A stretch of 64,000 nucleotides of DNA from Mariniflexile gromovii (GTDB lineage: Bacteria; Bacteroidota; Bacteroidia; Flavobacteriales; Flavobacteriaceae): assembly GCF_017814435.1 (NCBI RefSeq), contig NZ_JAGJCB010000007.1, positions 113,382-177,381 of the forward strand, given 5' to 3'. Position 1 is the stretch's first letter. Every line of letters starts with the position of its first letter. Below the pieces are notes generated by a model. It worked only from the letters and a program-made list of their open reading frames with translations, was not told the origin of the DNA and made no database searches. Below are positions 33,845 through 43,262 of this stretch, piece by piece. The translations under genes were made by a program, and so were the position numbers.

Positions 33845-35677
33845 TTAATTAATTTCTAATGATTGCAGTGAAACCAAGTTAGTATAAGTTCCATTCTTAC
33901 TTAATAATTCTTCATGGGTACCTTGTTCCACTATTTGTCCCTTTTTCATAACCACAATAAGATCTGCTTTTTGGATTGTAGAAAGCCTGTGCGCAATTAC
34001 CAAGGAAGTACGGTTTTCCATCATATTCTCAAGAGCTTCTTGTACCAATTTTTCCGATTCTGTATCCAGAGACGAGGTTGCTTCATCCAATATCATTATT
34101 GGAGGGTTTTTCATTACCGCTCTAGCTATGGCAATACGCTGACGTTGACCCCCAGAAAGCAAACCTCCACCGTCCCCTACATTACTTTGGTATCTGTTAG
34201 GGAATTCTGAAATAAAATTATGCGCATTTGCAACTTTGGCAGCAGCAATAATTTTTTCCTCGTTTGCATCGTCAATACCTAAAGATATATTCTTTGCTAT
34301 GGTATCATTAAATAAAATAGAATCTTGGGCCACAATACCCATTTGCTCTCTTAGGGATTTTGTTGTCACATCCCTTATATCAACTCCATCAAAGGTGATA
34401 CTACCTTTGTTCACATCATAGAAGCGAGTTATCAAATTAGCTAAGGTTGATTTCCCACTTCCTGACTCGCCAACCAGTGCCACTGTTTTCCCTTTAGGAA
34501 CAGTAAGATTAAAATCCTTTAACACATAGTCATCCTTGTATTTAAAAGATATATTATCGAATTTTATTTCTTTGTTGAATTCTTCAATTATTTTGGCATC
34601 AACCTTGTCTTTTAATGGGTTTTTAGCATCCAAAATAAAAGCGACCCTCTCATACGCTGCATTCCCTCCTTGTAGAGCATGAATGGCTTTTGTTATGGCT
34701 TTAGCAGGTGTCAATATTTGATATGCCAACCCCATATAGGCCATAAAAGCTCCGCCACTTAAAGATTTATCAATAAGCACCAAAGAACCTCCATAAACAA
34801 GTAGTACAGAAATCACTAAAATGCCTAGAAACTCGCTCATTGGAGCGGATAAACTCATTTTTTTTCCAATAGAATTGTTAAGTGAATTTATATTATCCGT
34901 TAAGTCTCTAAACTTTTTGGAAAAGAAATTTTCGGAAGTGAAATTTTTAATAATCTTAATACCTCCCAAAGTTTCTTCTATATTCGACAATAAATGTCCT
35001 TCTAAAGCAAAAATATCACCTGATTGGCTTTTTATGTTTTTACTTATTTTTGAAATCAAGAAACCTGAAAGAGGAATAAAAAAAAGCACAAAAATTGTTA
35101 ACTTCCAACTTATGGCCACCATTCCCAACAGAGTAAATAGAATAGTTAAAGGTTCCCTTACCATCATTAAAATACTCATGAATGAGACCTTTATGGTATT
35201 AATATCCGAAGTCATTCGAGCAATAAGGTCACCTTTCCGTTCATTAGAAAAGAAAGCAACATTTAGGCTTATGACCTTATCATAAACATCTTGTCTTAAG
35301 TCTTTTAATATACCATTGTTCAAATATGTCATATATAAGATTGACAGGTAACTAAATAAGTTTTTCAATAAGAATGTACTTAAAACAAAAGTGACTACCG
35401 TTATTAAGGTAATTAATGGCCCTTTCGTGTCACTGAGATTTGTAATGAAATAGTTAAGATAATTTTCCAAATAATTTAGGTCCAAATCTTCAATTCCATT
35501 AAAAACAGGTTTTTCTCTTAGTTTATCCCCCTCTTCAAAAAGTACCTTGACCATCGGCAATAAAGACAACATGGATATTGAAGAAAAAAGAGCATATAGA
35601 ATATTAAAAACGATGCTTAAAATTTGAAATTTTTTATGGGGAATGAGGTATTTTAGAAATCTCTTAAAGTTTTTCAT
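33845..35677 (-). CDS. ABC exporter, fused permease and ATPase (MsbA-like)
   Basis: 610 residues. The N-terminal permease has six transmembrane segments (about 20-320). The ATPase has Walker A VGESGSGKSTL (about 402-412), Q-loop GIVAQDSILF, signature LSGGQRQRIAIARA (about 510-523), Walker B PIMILDEATSSLD and the H-loop VIAHRLSTI. Homodimers of this type export lipids, lipid-linked sugars or peptides. Co-transcription with a glycosyltransferase points to a glycolipid or glycan. Not possible to tell the cargo. Confidence 0.9.
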   Translation of the reverse strand: MKNFKRFLKYLIPHKKFQILSIVFNILYALFSSISMLSLLPMVKVLFEEGDKLREKPVFNGIEDLDLNYLENYLNYFITNLSDTKGPLITLITVVTFVLSTFLLKNLFSYLSILYMTYLNNGILKDLRQDVYDKVISLNVAFFSNERKGDLIARMTSDINTIKVSFMSILMMVREPLTILFTLLGMVAISWKLTIFVLFFIPLSGFLISKISKNIKSQSGDIFALEGHLLSNIEETLGGIKIIKNFTSENFFSKKFRDLTDNINSLNNSIGKKMSLSAPMSEFLGILVISVLLVYGGSLVLIDKSLSGGAFMAYMGLAYQILTPAKAITKAIHALQGGNAAYERVAFILDAKNPLKDKVDAKIIEEFNKEIKFDNISFKYKDDYVLKDFNLTVPKGKTVALVGESGSGKSTLANLITRFYDVNKGSITFDGVDIRDVTTKSLREQMGIVAQDSILFNDTIAKNISLGIDDANEEKIIAAAKVANAHNFISEFPNRYQSNVGDGGGLLSGGQRQRIAIARAVMKNPPIMILDEATSSLDTESEKLVQEALENMMENRTSLVIAHRLSTIQKADLIVVMKKGQIVEQGTHEELLSKNGTYTNLVSLQSLEIN

Positions 35678-36155
35678 AAGTTTTATTTGGGACTTAGTGA
35701 TTTAATTAGTTTAACAATGTTATTTTGAAATATTAATACACATGTTAGATACTAAAAACTTAAAAAGGTTGCTTTTTAGAATTTGAAATCATTAAAACTT
35801 TAAGATAATTTGTTTTTTGTTTAAATGCTTTTTAAATTAATACCTGATCTAGAGTTATTATTTTTATATCTAAAACAATTGATTAATTCCCGAAACGAAA
35901 AGGTTTAAACCAACTGTAAACCGGAATACTAAATATGTAAAAATCATACTGATGGTATTACTTTATTATTCGACAAGAACAATAAAAAACTGAAGTTGGA
36001 GATGTAAACAAAGTTACAATTTGGGTATCTGTCTTAAGAAATTCGACTAAAACAATTAATGTAACGTTATCATAATAAAGAACAATCTAACAATCCTAAT
36101 TTATAAAGCTTTTGAAAAGTTACCGCAAACTAAATTTGACAAAGCATTTTTGTTA
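35678..36155. other. AT-rich gap, possible decayed coding
   Basis: No intact gene. Around 35940-36000 a plus frame gives NHTDGITLLFDKNNKKLKLEM before a stop, which may be a coding relic, but it has no start or neighbours to support it. Confidence 0.3.
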
Positions 36156-36539
36156 TTAAATTTCTTCAACTAAAACCTTAATTCCTGCTCTATCAAAATA
36201 GGTACAAGTCATTTTATCCATACAAATCTCCCATTTGTCAATACCTGTTGTTGCACACATTTTAATAAAAGCTAAGAAATCGGTTTTACCTCTTTGATGG
36301 GCAATCAACTCTTTCTTAAATTCTTCAATTTTTGTAGTATGAGCGATTTCTAACGGGGCATACTTTGCAGGTATTTTTGCTAAATAATCATTTGCTCCAT
36401 GATAATCAATATGTCCATCAATTACATATGCTTCATAGTGCGTTACACCTAAGGCTTTAATTTCTTTAATGTAAGACGGAAAGTCCGCACCTGATTTTAC
36501 CTTACTGTGGGCTGTTTTAATTTGTTCTACTGTAAACAT
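36156..36539 (-). CDS. DUF1398-family protein
   Basis: 127 residues from the ATG at 36539; the 17 codons further upstream are not part of the family. It reads MFTVEQIKTAHSKVKSGADFPSYIKEIKALGVTHYEAYVIDGH…, the usual DUF1398 beginning, and ends CMDKMTCTYFDRAGIKVLVEEI. The family is known only as small cytosolic proteins of unknown function. An AraC-type regulator lies 166 bases upstream on the same strand. Confidence 0.85.
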   Translation of the reverse strand: MFTVEQIKTAHSKVKSGADFPSYIKEIKALGVTHYEAYVIDGHIDYHGANDYLAKIPAKYAPLEIAHTTKIEEFKKELIAHQRGKTDFLAFIKMCATTGIDKWEICMDKMTCTYFDRAGIKVLVEEI

Positions 36540-36704
36540 TTTTCTTGGTTTTAAACGATTTATTGAATTACATACAACTTTAATTCTCAAACCTAATAGT
36601 ATGATTATCGATTTTTGAATTGATTTTACTATCAGATCTTTACATTAAGATTACAATGCAAAGATGCGATGATGAAAAAAACTGTGATTGTAAAAAATCG
36701 TTTC

Positions 36705-37469
36705 CTACAGGAAACGCTTGAAATTTTCTGGAGTGTCTCCTGTAAACTGCTTAAAGGTTTTAATAAAATGAGCTTGATCAAAGAAATTATTTTGGTAACA
36801 AATCTCAGTCAGCGTTTTTGTTTCATTTAAATTGTCAAGAACCGTATTGAAACGAACAATGCAAGCAAATTTTTTGGGTGTAGTCCCAACCACCTTTCTA
36901 AATCGTTTTTCGAATGGACTTTGACTAATAAATAACTTTTCGTTAAGCTCTTTTATACGAATAGTTCCATTACTTTGGTAAATGAGCTTAACGGCTTCGA
37001 CTATTAATTTGTCTGCTTGAATATCTTTGAGTTGAGATACTAAAAATTGGTCTATGATTTTTATCCTTAGTTGGTCTTTATTGGCCATTCCCAATCTTTC
37101 TTCAACTTCTGCTATACTATTTTTATCAAAGATGTCGTCAAGAGATAGACTTAGATTAAAGAGTTCGTTTGCAGGACACGAAGCAAAATAAGTAAAGCCA
37201 ATTTCGGTAAAGTAAACCAATATAGTTCCAATGTCTGCCGAATTTCTGAAGACTTTGTAGCTGTTAGTAATTCCTGTTACTCCAGCTGTAGCTAATCTGC
37301 TTTCGGCATTGTCTTTTATGGTGGCAAGTTGACCCTTGTATTGAAACCCCATAACAAGTCCTGATGAAGGGAATATTTTATACTCATTTTCCAAGTCATT
37401 CTCAGACACTACAAAATATTTAATGTAGGGTTTTAGCTTGTCTGACGGAACATACTTGTTAAACTTCAT
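36705..37469 (-). CDS. AraC-family transcriptional regulator
   Basis: 254 residues. The N-terminal DUF6597-like sensor starts MKFNKYVPSDKLKPYIKYFVV. The C-terminal double HTH spans about 160-254 with GTIRIKELNEKLFISQSPFEKRFRKVVGTTPKKFACIVRF and EICYQNNFFDQAHFIKTFKQFTGDTPENF. It probably activates the DUF1398 gene or an unlinked target. No operator was identified. Confidence 0.88.
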   Translation of the reverse strand: MKFNKYVPSDKLKPYIKYFVVSENDLENEYKIFPSSGLVMGFQYKGQLATIKDNAESRLATAGVTGITNSYKVFRNSADIGTILVYFTEIGFTYFASCPANELFNLSLSLDDIFDKNSIAEVEERLGMANKDQLRIKIIDQFLVSQLKDIQADKLIVEAVKLIYQSNGTIRIKELNEKLFISQSPFEKRFRKVVGTTPKKFACIVRFNTVLDNLNETKTLTEICYQNNFFDQAHFIKTFKQFTGDTPENFKRFL

Positions 37470-37967
37470 CCTTTTATCTATTAGAATAATACTTATAAAC
37501 TAGCCTACTCCGAATCTCTAAATATTAATTTACGAACTAAAGATACTCATTTTCAATGAATTGTTTTTTAATTACTCAATCTCATTTTTAAACTATTTTA
37601 CAAGTTTTATCTACTTTTTTTTCCCTTTTTATAAGTGTGGTGTTCTGAAAGTCTTTACAATTATACTTTCGAATTAATTGATTAATAGAAGCGATATCTG
37701 GAAAAATTTAGCCAAATGATTTCTTTATTTTATCTGCCATTATTTATCCAGAACTTTAAGTTTAAAGGGTGCTTAAAAATACCGATTACTTTATATTTTA
37801 CTTATATAATATTTTAAATTATACAAACTTGTAACAGGATAAAACCACAAAACTCATTGACTCCTCCATAAATAAATTCACTCGATACATATAAATACAC
37901 CTTCATTACATTTATCTATTCCAATAGAAAAAAGTTATTCAATTTTGTTTAGATAAATGAATCAATT
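37470..37967. other. AT-rich gap ending in the peptidase promoter
   Basis: No gene is seen. The right end holds the box pair and -7 element described at 37879-37947. Confidence 0.4.
37879..37947 (+). promoter_or_regulatory. Weak member of the CTTTCATTACA promoter group, before the P1 peptidase gene
   Basis: CCTTCATTACAT at 37900 is preceded 21 bp upstream by CACTCGATACAT (8 of 12 identical). The TTAC core at 37906 is 34 bp from the -7-like CAATTTTG at 37940-37947. Same geometry as the three stronger sites, but one T is missing in the box. Confidence 0.4.
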
Positions 37968-39143
37968 ATGAATCTAATAATAAAATTGTTTGCATCAGCA
38001 CTTGCTCTAGTTTTTTTCTCAATTAGCCTCCAATCAATTCATGCTCAACAAAAATTACGTGCTCGAGATTTGGGTATCCCTTTCGAAGGCAAAACAGGAA
38101 CCTACAATGCCATTACAGATGTTTTTGGTGTGATGGTGGGATACAAAACACTTATTAAAGATCAAGATGACCTATCAACGCAAAATGGTTCTGTTAGAAC
38201 TGGTGTTACAGTAATTCTTCCAAAAGGCAAAAGTGAAACACCAGTTCCAGCAGGGTGGTTTTGTCTTAATGGCGATGGCGAAATGACTGGCACTACATTT
38301 ATAGAAGAATATGGTTTTAATACAGGCCCCATTGGAATAACAAATACGAATAGTGTAGGCGTGGTTAGAGATGCCATAGGAGAATGGAATATTAAAAATT
38401 TTTCTTCTGGTAATGCTTTTGATTTTGCGTTTGGACTACCTGTTGTTGCCGAGACCTTTGATGGTGTTTTAAATGACATCAATGGATTACATATAAAAAA
38501 GCAAGATGTTTTTGAAGCACTCAATACAGCTAAACCTGGTCCCGTTGAAGAAGGAAATGTAGGTGGAGGAACCGGTATGTGTCTTTTTTATTATAAGGGT
38601 GGTAGCGGTACGGCATCAAGAGAAATAACTATTGCAAATCAAAAATATACTTTGGGAGCATTTGTTCAAGGAAACTTTGGAGCTCGTAAAGACTTAATAA
38701 TAGCAGGTATTCCAGTTGGATTAGAACTTACTTCAGCACAGCCTATCATTAATTCAAAAGAAAAAGATGGATCTATTATTGTAATTGTTGCAACAGATGC
38801 TCCCCTACTACCCACACAATTAAAACAAATTGCAAAAAGAGTATCAATTGGTATAGCAAAAACTGGAGGATTTGGTCGTAATAGCTCGGGCGATATATTT
38901 CTTGCCTTTAGCACGGCAACTCCTGAATTTGATAAGGAAACAAAATTAATTAACTGGAAAAGCATTCCTAAAGGGCATATGGATGCCCTATATAACGCCA
39001 CAGTTGAAGCCACCGAAGAAGCCGTTATTAATGCACTAGTGGCCGCCGAAACAATGCAAGGAATTAACGGAAATACTTTTTTTGAGATACCCAAAACAGA
39101 ACTTCAAGACATTCTGAAAAAATACAACCGTTTAAAAAAGTAA
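37968..39143 (+). CDS. P1/S58 (DmpA-type) aminopeptidase, secreted
   Basis: 391 residues with a Sec signal peptide cut near IHAQ (residue 27). The DmpA/BapA pattern is complete: RARDLGIPFEGKTGTYNAITDV, NTNSVGVVRDA, GNVGGGTGMC (197-205), VQGNFGARKDL and the autocleavage site DGSIIVIVATDAPLL, where G268/S269 is the expected cleavage and nucleophile pair. Members self-cut into two chains and remove N-terminal residues, including beta or D amino acids. A GNAT gene follows after 4 bases, which suggests one operon handling small amino compounds. Confidence 0.92.
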   Translation: MNLIIKLFASALALVFFSISLQSIHAQQKLRARDLGIPFEGKTGTYNAITDVFGVMVGYKTLIKDQDDLSTQNGSVRTGVTVILPKGKSETPVPAGWFCLNGDGEMTGTTFIEEYGFNTGPIGITNTNSVGVVRDAIGEWNIKNFSSGNAFDFAFGLPVVAETFDGVLNDINGLHIKKQDVFEALNTAKPGPVEEGNVGGGTGMCLFYYKGGSGTASREITIANQKYTLGAFVQGNFGARKDLIIAGIPVGLELTSAQPIINSKEKDGSIIVIVATDAPLLPTQLKQIAKRVSIGIAKTGGFGRNSSGDIFLAFSTATPEFDKETKLINWKSIPKGHMDALYNATVEATEEAVINALVAAETMQGINGNTFFEIPKTELQDILKKYNRLKK

Positions 39144-39147
39144 AATT

Positions 39148-39990
39148 ATGATAACTTTTAAAACTCTTGAAAAAACAGATTTAAATATTATTCTAGATGC
39201 TCTAAATACGGCCTTTTCAGATTATATCATTCCGTTAGAATTTACAAGTGAAACTTTTAAATATAAATTAACCAATGATAGAATTAACCTCAACTATTCA
39301 GTTGGCGCATTTCAAAATGGCAAATTAATTGCTTTCATTCTGCATGGCTCAGAAACTTATCATCATAAAAAAATATTATACAATGCAGGAACCGGGGTTA
39401 TCCCTAACAAAAGAGGACAGCAATTAACCACCCAGCTATACAATTTTATAATTCCTAAATTTAAAGAAGCAAACATATCCCGTATCATACTTGAAGTTAT
39501 TACCACCAATAAAAGTGCATTAAAAATATATAAAAACTTAGGTTTTAAAACCTATAGAACACTTCATTCTTACAAAGGAATTGTAAACAATCAACCACGA
39601 GAATCAAAATATATTATAAAGCAATTTGAAATTAATGACTGGGAAAAGATAAAAACCTTTTGGGATTTTGAGCCGGCGTGGCAAAACGACATTCAAGCCA
39701 TTGAAAAAGGCAAGAAAGCTAATCTATCGCTAGGCGTTTTCGAAAAAGATACCCTTTTAGGCTATGTATGCTTCAATCCAAAAAATAATATAATTAAACA
39801 ATTTGCGGTAAAAAACACAAAGCGCCGTAATGGAATTGCCTCACTTTTATTTGATTACCTAAGCTATAATTACAATTCCAACTTTCATATAGTCAATATT
39901 GAAAGTACCAATTCATCAACCATAAAATTTCTTGAAAATTATGGACTTAATAAGGTATTTTCTCAATATGAAATGATTTTAAATCTATAA
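39148..39990 (+). CDS. Tandem GNAT-family N-acetyltransferase
   Basis: 280 residues with two GNAT domains. The first (about 1-140) has AGTGVIPNKRGQQLTTQLYNFI and RIILEVITTNKSALKIYKNLGF. The second (about 150-280) has QFAVKNTKRRNGIASLLFDYL and a matching VNIESTNSSTIKFLENYGL. R/Q-x-x-G-x-A/G acetyl-CoA loops are present in both. It follows the P1 peptidase gene by 4 bases and may acetylate its product. The acceptor is unknown. Confidence 0.85.
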   Translation: MITFKTLEKTDLNIILDALNTAFSDYIIPLEFTSETFKYKLTNDRINLNYSVGAFQNGKLIAFILHGSETYHHKKILYNAGTGVIPNKRGQQLTTQLYNFIIPKFKEANISRIILEVITTNKSALKIYKNLGFKTYRTLHSYKGIVNNQPRESKYIIKQFEINDWEKIKTFWDFEPAWQNDIQAIEKGKKANLSLGVFEKDTLLGYVCFNPKNNIIKQFAVKNTKRRNGIASLLFDYLSYNYNSNFHIVNIESTNSSTIKFLENYGLNKVFSQYEMILNL

Positions 39991-40292
39991 GAACTTGTTT
40001 AATAAAATTTTATGTTCAAAACATCAAATCTATCTCCTTACTTCTTCCATTATTTATTGAATCTATATTTTTTGTAAAACATTTATTTAAAAAATAATCG
40101 GGTTCAATACCTTTTTCTGCGCTTTCATGTATTTCTATTATTAACAGCTAAAACTCTCAAGTACTTTTGAATTGTTAGATTTTGGCCGAAAACTAATTCA
40201 AAAAACAAAAAATAATTGCTAATAATTCAATACTAAGATAACAGTCTTCAACAGAAGCTATATCTCCGCATTGAATTAAAACTAAACTAGAA
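39991..40292. other. Intergenic region
   Basis: Some 300 bases, AT-rich, no gene or clear signal recognised. Confidence 0.4.
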
Positions 40293-41981
40293 ATGAGAAT
40301 AATAACAAACACACTTAACTGTTTTACTTTGCTTTTTTTGTACACAAATTCCAATGCTCAAACTTTTAATTGGGCAGGAACTTACGGTGGACAAGCCAAT
40401 GACGTTGTATCCAAAATCCATGTTGATAATGAAGGAAATATCTATTCTACAGGTTTTTATGCTGAAGACTGCGACTTTGACCCTACCGAAGGTTCCTACA
40501 TCCTTCAGCATAGTTTTGATACTGATATTTTTGTTTCCAAAATAAACAAAAATGGAGAACTAATTTGGGCTAAAAGTATTGGTGGCACGGCAAATGATGC
40601 AGGAAGAGATATTTCTACAGATGCAGATGGAAATGTTTACATTACCGGAACATTTGTAGAAACAGTAGATTTTGATCCTGGAGCTGGTGTATTTCAACTT
40701 ACTTCTTTGAGTCAAACAGATATATTTATACTAAAACTTGACAAGTACGGTAACTTTATTTGGGCTAAAAGTTTTGAAGGAGATGATATTGAACAAACTG
40801 TAGGTATCGAACTTGATTATTTAGGAAATATTTATATCGCTGGAGATTTCAATAGTACCACAGATTTTGATCCTAGTGCTTCAGATTTTCATATGACACC
40901 TAAAAATAACTCGGAAGGATTTTTAGTTAAACTAAGCCGAAATGGCGATTTCATTTGGGCTAAACAATATGGCGGCCCTGGAATTGTGACAGCCATGAAA
41001 GTATTAAGCAATGGTGACACCTATATTTCAGGATTGTTTGACGAAAATGCCGATTTTAATCCTAATGAAAACGAAGATTTCTTTTTAAATGTTCCTAAAA
41101 ATTACCATGGCATGTACCTATTGCGGTTAGATAGCAATGGTAACTTTATAAAAGCCAACACGATTGCCACAACCGATTTTCAATGTTTTACAATGGGTTT
41201 AGATTTTGATAGTCAGGGAGCGATAATCATGACTGGATATTTTAGCGGAAAAATTCAGTTTGAAGTTCCAAACAACACTGTTACTTCAAGTATCTTAAGA
41301 ATGTATTACAACTCATTTGTGGTAAAAGTTAATCCTAATGGACAAAATGAATGGGCTAAAATATTAAGTAGTGACTTGGGATTTAATACGGCAATGGCAA
41401 TTGGCATAAATGCTGAAGATGAGGCATTAATTTACGGTTATTATGCTGGAACATTTAGTAGTGATCAAGTGACACTATCCAAATTCCCTTCAGATAACAA
41501 TACAGAGAACTACTTGCTAAAAGTTTCGAATGATGGTATTACAAAAACCGGATTGAAGTTTGGCGGCGCTATGCTAATTTATGGCTGTGCCATTTATATT
41601 GATAAAGAAGAACATATCTATCTATCTTCTGGATTTCAAAATACAGTAGACCTAAATCCATTATTTAAACAAACCCTACAAAAAACAGCAATCGATATGG
41701 TCGACAGTTATATTATAAAATTAAATGATGACATATTATCTGTTCCAGATTTCTCAAAACACAACACATGGAGTTTCTATCCAAACCCAACCCATGACAA
41801 AATAATGATTGTAAGTAAAACAACTCTAATAGAAAAAAAATACCATGTTTTTGACATGGCTGGAAAATCCGTTATATTAGGTGTTCTTGATGCGTCGCAA
41901 AGTATTGATGTTTCACAACTCGCAGCAGGCATGTATCATATTAAAATTGAAAACACCGTTTATAAACTTATAAAGTACTAA
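40293..41981 (+). CDS. Secreted SBBP-repeat protein with T9SS sorting domain
   Basis: 562 residues. A signal peptide ends near SNAQ (residue 23). About seven repeats with the pattern DxxGNIYxTGxF…DFDP…D(I/A)FxxKLxxxGxxIWAKxxGG form a likely beta-propeller (SBBP type). The C-terminal 75 residues (WSFYPNPTHDKIMI…VFDMAGKSVIL…LAAGMYHIKI) are a type A T9SS sorting domain, so it is secreted or surface-attached by the type IX system. Ligand unknown. Confidence 0.9.
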   Translation: MRIITNTLNCFTLLFLYTNSNAQTFNWAGTYGGQANDVVSKIHVDNEGNIYSTGFYAEDCDFDPTEGSYILQHSFDTDIFVSKINKNGELIWAKSIGGTANDAGRDISTDADGNVYITGTFVETVDFDPGAGVFQLTSLSQTDIFILKLDKYGNFIWAKSFEGDDIEQTVGIELDYLGNIYIAGDFNSTTDFDPSASDFHMTPKNNSEGFLVKLSRNGDFIWAKQYGGPGIVTAMKVLSNGDTYISGLFDENADFNPNENEDFFLNVPKNYHGMYLLRLDSNGNFIKANTIATTDFQCFTMGLDFDSQGAIIMTGYFSGKIQFEVPNNTVTSSILRMYYNSFVVKVNPNGQNEWAKILSSDLGFNTAMAIGINAEDEALIYGYYAGTFSSDQVTLSKFPSDNNTENYLLKVSNDGITKTGLKFGGAMLIYGCAIYIDKEEHIYLSSGFQNTVDLNPLFKQTLQKTAIDMVDSYIIKLNDDILSVPDFSKHNTWSFYPNPTHDKIMIVSKTTLIEKKYHVFDMAGKSVILGVLDASQSIDVSQLAAGMYHIKIENTVYKLIKY

Positions 41982-42090
41982 TTTGATTTTAAGACTTAAA
42001 TAATAATTGAAGCTAATCAGCTGTATTGAATATTTAAATAAGATATTTTTTTACACAGCTTATTAATAAAACCTATAAAAAACAATACAT

Positions 42091-42714
42091 ATGAAAGCGC
42101 CAAATAAGAACTCCATATTTCCTTTAGAAAATTATGACAAACTTTGTTTTTTAAAAAACATAATTAAAAATCCGAATATCATAGTTGGCGATTATACGTA
42201 CTATGACGATTTTGAAGATGTTTATAATTTTGAAAAAAACGTAAAATATCATTTTGATTTTATTGGGGACAAATTGATCATAGGAAAGTTTTGCATGATT
42301 GCTTCCAACGTAACATTTATAATGAACGGAGCCAATCATTTAGCAAAATCGATAAGTTCTTTTCCCTTTGCTATTTTTGGAGAAGATTGGAAAAATGCAA
42401 TGGATGGCAAACACTATCCAACAAAAGGGAATACCGAAATTGGAAATGATGTATGGATTGGTTTCAATGCAACCATAATGCCTGGAATTAAAATTGGAGA
42501 TGGGGCTATAATAGCAACAAATTCAACCGTAACAAAGGATGTGGAACCATATTCAATTGTTGGAGGAAACCCTGCTAAAGAAATTAAAAAGCGATTTACA
42601 AAAGAACAAATTGAAATATTATTAGAAATTAAATGGTGGGATTGGGAAATTGAAAAAATCACAGAGAATGTGCAAAATCTTACGGGTGAAAATTTAGAAA
42701 ACCTTATAAACTAA
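42091..42714 (+). CDS. Vat-like (streptogramin A) hexapeptide acetyltransferase
   Basis: 207 residues. The left-handed beta-helix hexapeptide repeats are clear (LIIGKFCMIASNVTFIMNGANH, then IGNDVWIGFNATIMPGIKIGDGAIIATNSTVTKDV). IMNGANH at about 72-78 holds the catalytic His, and YSIVGGNPAKEIKKRF and WWDWEIEKI follow, all in the order seen in Vat enzymes. Vat enzymes O-acetylate virginiamycin M-type antibiotics; many chromosomal relatives have other or unknown acceptors. It is alone, with its own terminator, and no transfer signs are beside it. A resistance function is possible but not shown. Confidence 0.85.
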   Translation: MKAPNKNSIFPLENYDKLCFLKNIIKNPNIIVGDYTYYDDFEDVYNFEKNVKYHFDFIGDKLIIGKFCMIASNVTFIMNGANHLAKSISSFPFAIFGEDWKNAMDGKHYPTKGNTEIGNDVWIGFNATIMPGIKIGDGAIIATNSTVTKDVEPYSIVGGNPAKEIKKRFTKEQIEILLEIKWWDWEIEKITENVQNLTGENLENLIN

Positions 42715-42772
42715 TAAGCATTATTTAACATTACATAGGATAAATATCCTTTTTCATGTATTTTAGAACCAC

Positions 42773-42799
42773 AAAGCCAGGTCCCTCCGACTTGGCTTT
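42773..42799 (+). terminator. Terminator of the Vat-like gene
   Basis: AAAGCCA (42773-42779) and TGGCTTT (42793-42799), followed by TATTTTTTC. A rho-independent form with a T run. Confidence 0.7.
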
Positions 42800-42970
42800 T
42801 ATTTTTTCTATTCAAAGGTTTCTACAAACTCTTAGTTGTAACCCAGCTAGCCTATAAATCAAAATATCACACCCTTACCTAATCCACTTATTCAATAGCT
42901 AAACACCTGATTTCTAATTACCAAGACAATAAAATCTATATTTGTTTTTTCCTTTAGGAAATTCTATTCC

Positions 42971-43041
42971 ACTTTCACTACAATATTATTCCCTTTCATT
43001 ACAACGCATAAAAATTAGACAAAATGAAGGCTCTATTTTTG
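42971..43041 (+). promoter_or_regulatory. Paired CTTTCATTACA boxes and promoter before the DUF5689 gene
   Basis: ACTTTCACTACA at 42971 and CCTTTCATTACA at 42992 lie 21 bp apart. The second TTAC core is 35 bp before the -7 element TATTTTTG (43034-43041), with ATTAGAC near the -33 position. This matches the promoter at 47471-47541 in order and spacing. Confidence 0.65.
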
Positions 43042-43114
43042 CTTCGAATTAAAAAGCCTACAGTAGTAAAATAATCATAAAAATTAAAAACCAATCAAAA
43101 AGCGAACAATCTAG

Positions 43115-43152
43115 AATAGAATCATTAGTTCCATGGAGCTAATGATTCTATT
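43115..43152 (+). promoter_or_regulatory. 14-bp hairpin in the DUF5689 leader
   Basis: AATAGAATCATTAG (43115-43128) pairs perfectly with CTAATGATTCTATT (43139-43152), loop of ten. It lies inside the predicted leader, about 110 bases before the start codon. A T run follows only after nine bases, so it is not a clean terminator. It may be an attenuator, an mRNA stabiliser or the end of a short RNA. Confidence 0.5.
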
Positions 43153-43262
43153 AAAAAAATAATTTTTTGCCATTCTTTATAGGATGGAAAATTTTTAATC
43201 AATCATACATTTTAGTAACAAAAATTTTAAAACAAAATCTTAAATAAACATCAAAAAAAATA

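Larger units (their letters stand above)
42715..43262. other. Gap with a terminator, a promoter and a long 5' leader
   Basis: It contains the vat-like gene terminator (42773-42799), the box pair and -7 element (42971-43041) and a strong hairpin at 43115-43152. Transcription from that promoter would give the DUF5689 gene a leader of about 215 bases. Confidence 0.5.

Noticed and set aside
42091..42714. Acquired resistance cassette
   Set aside because: No IS, integron or transfer gene beside it, and base use is like the neighbours.
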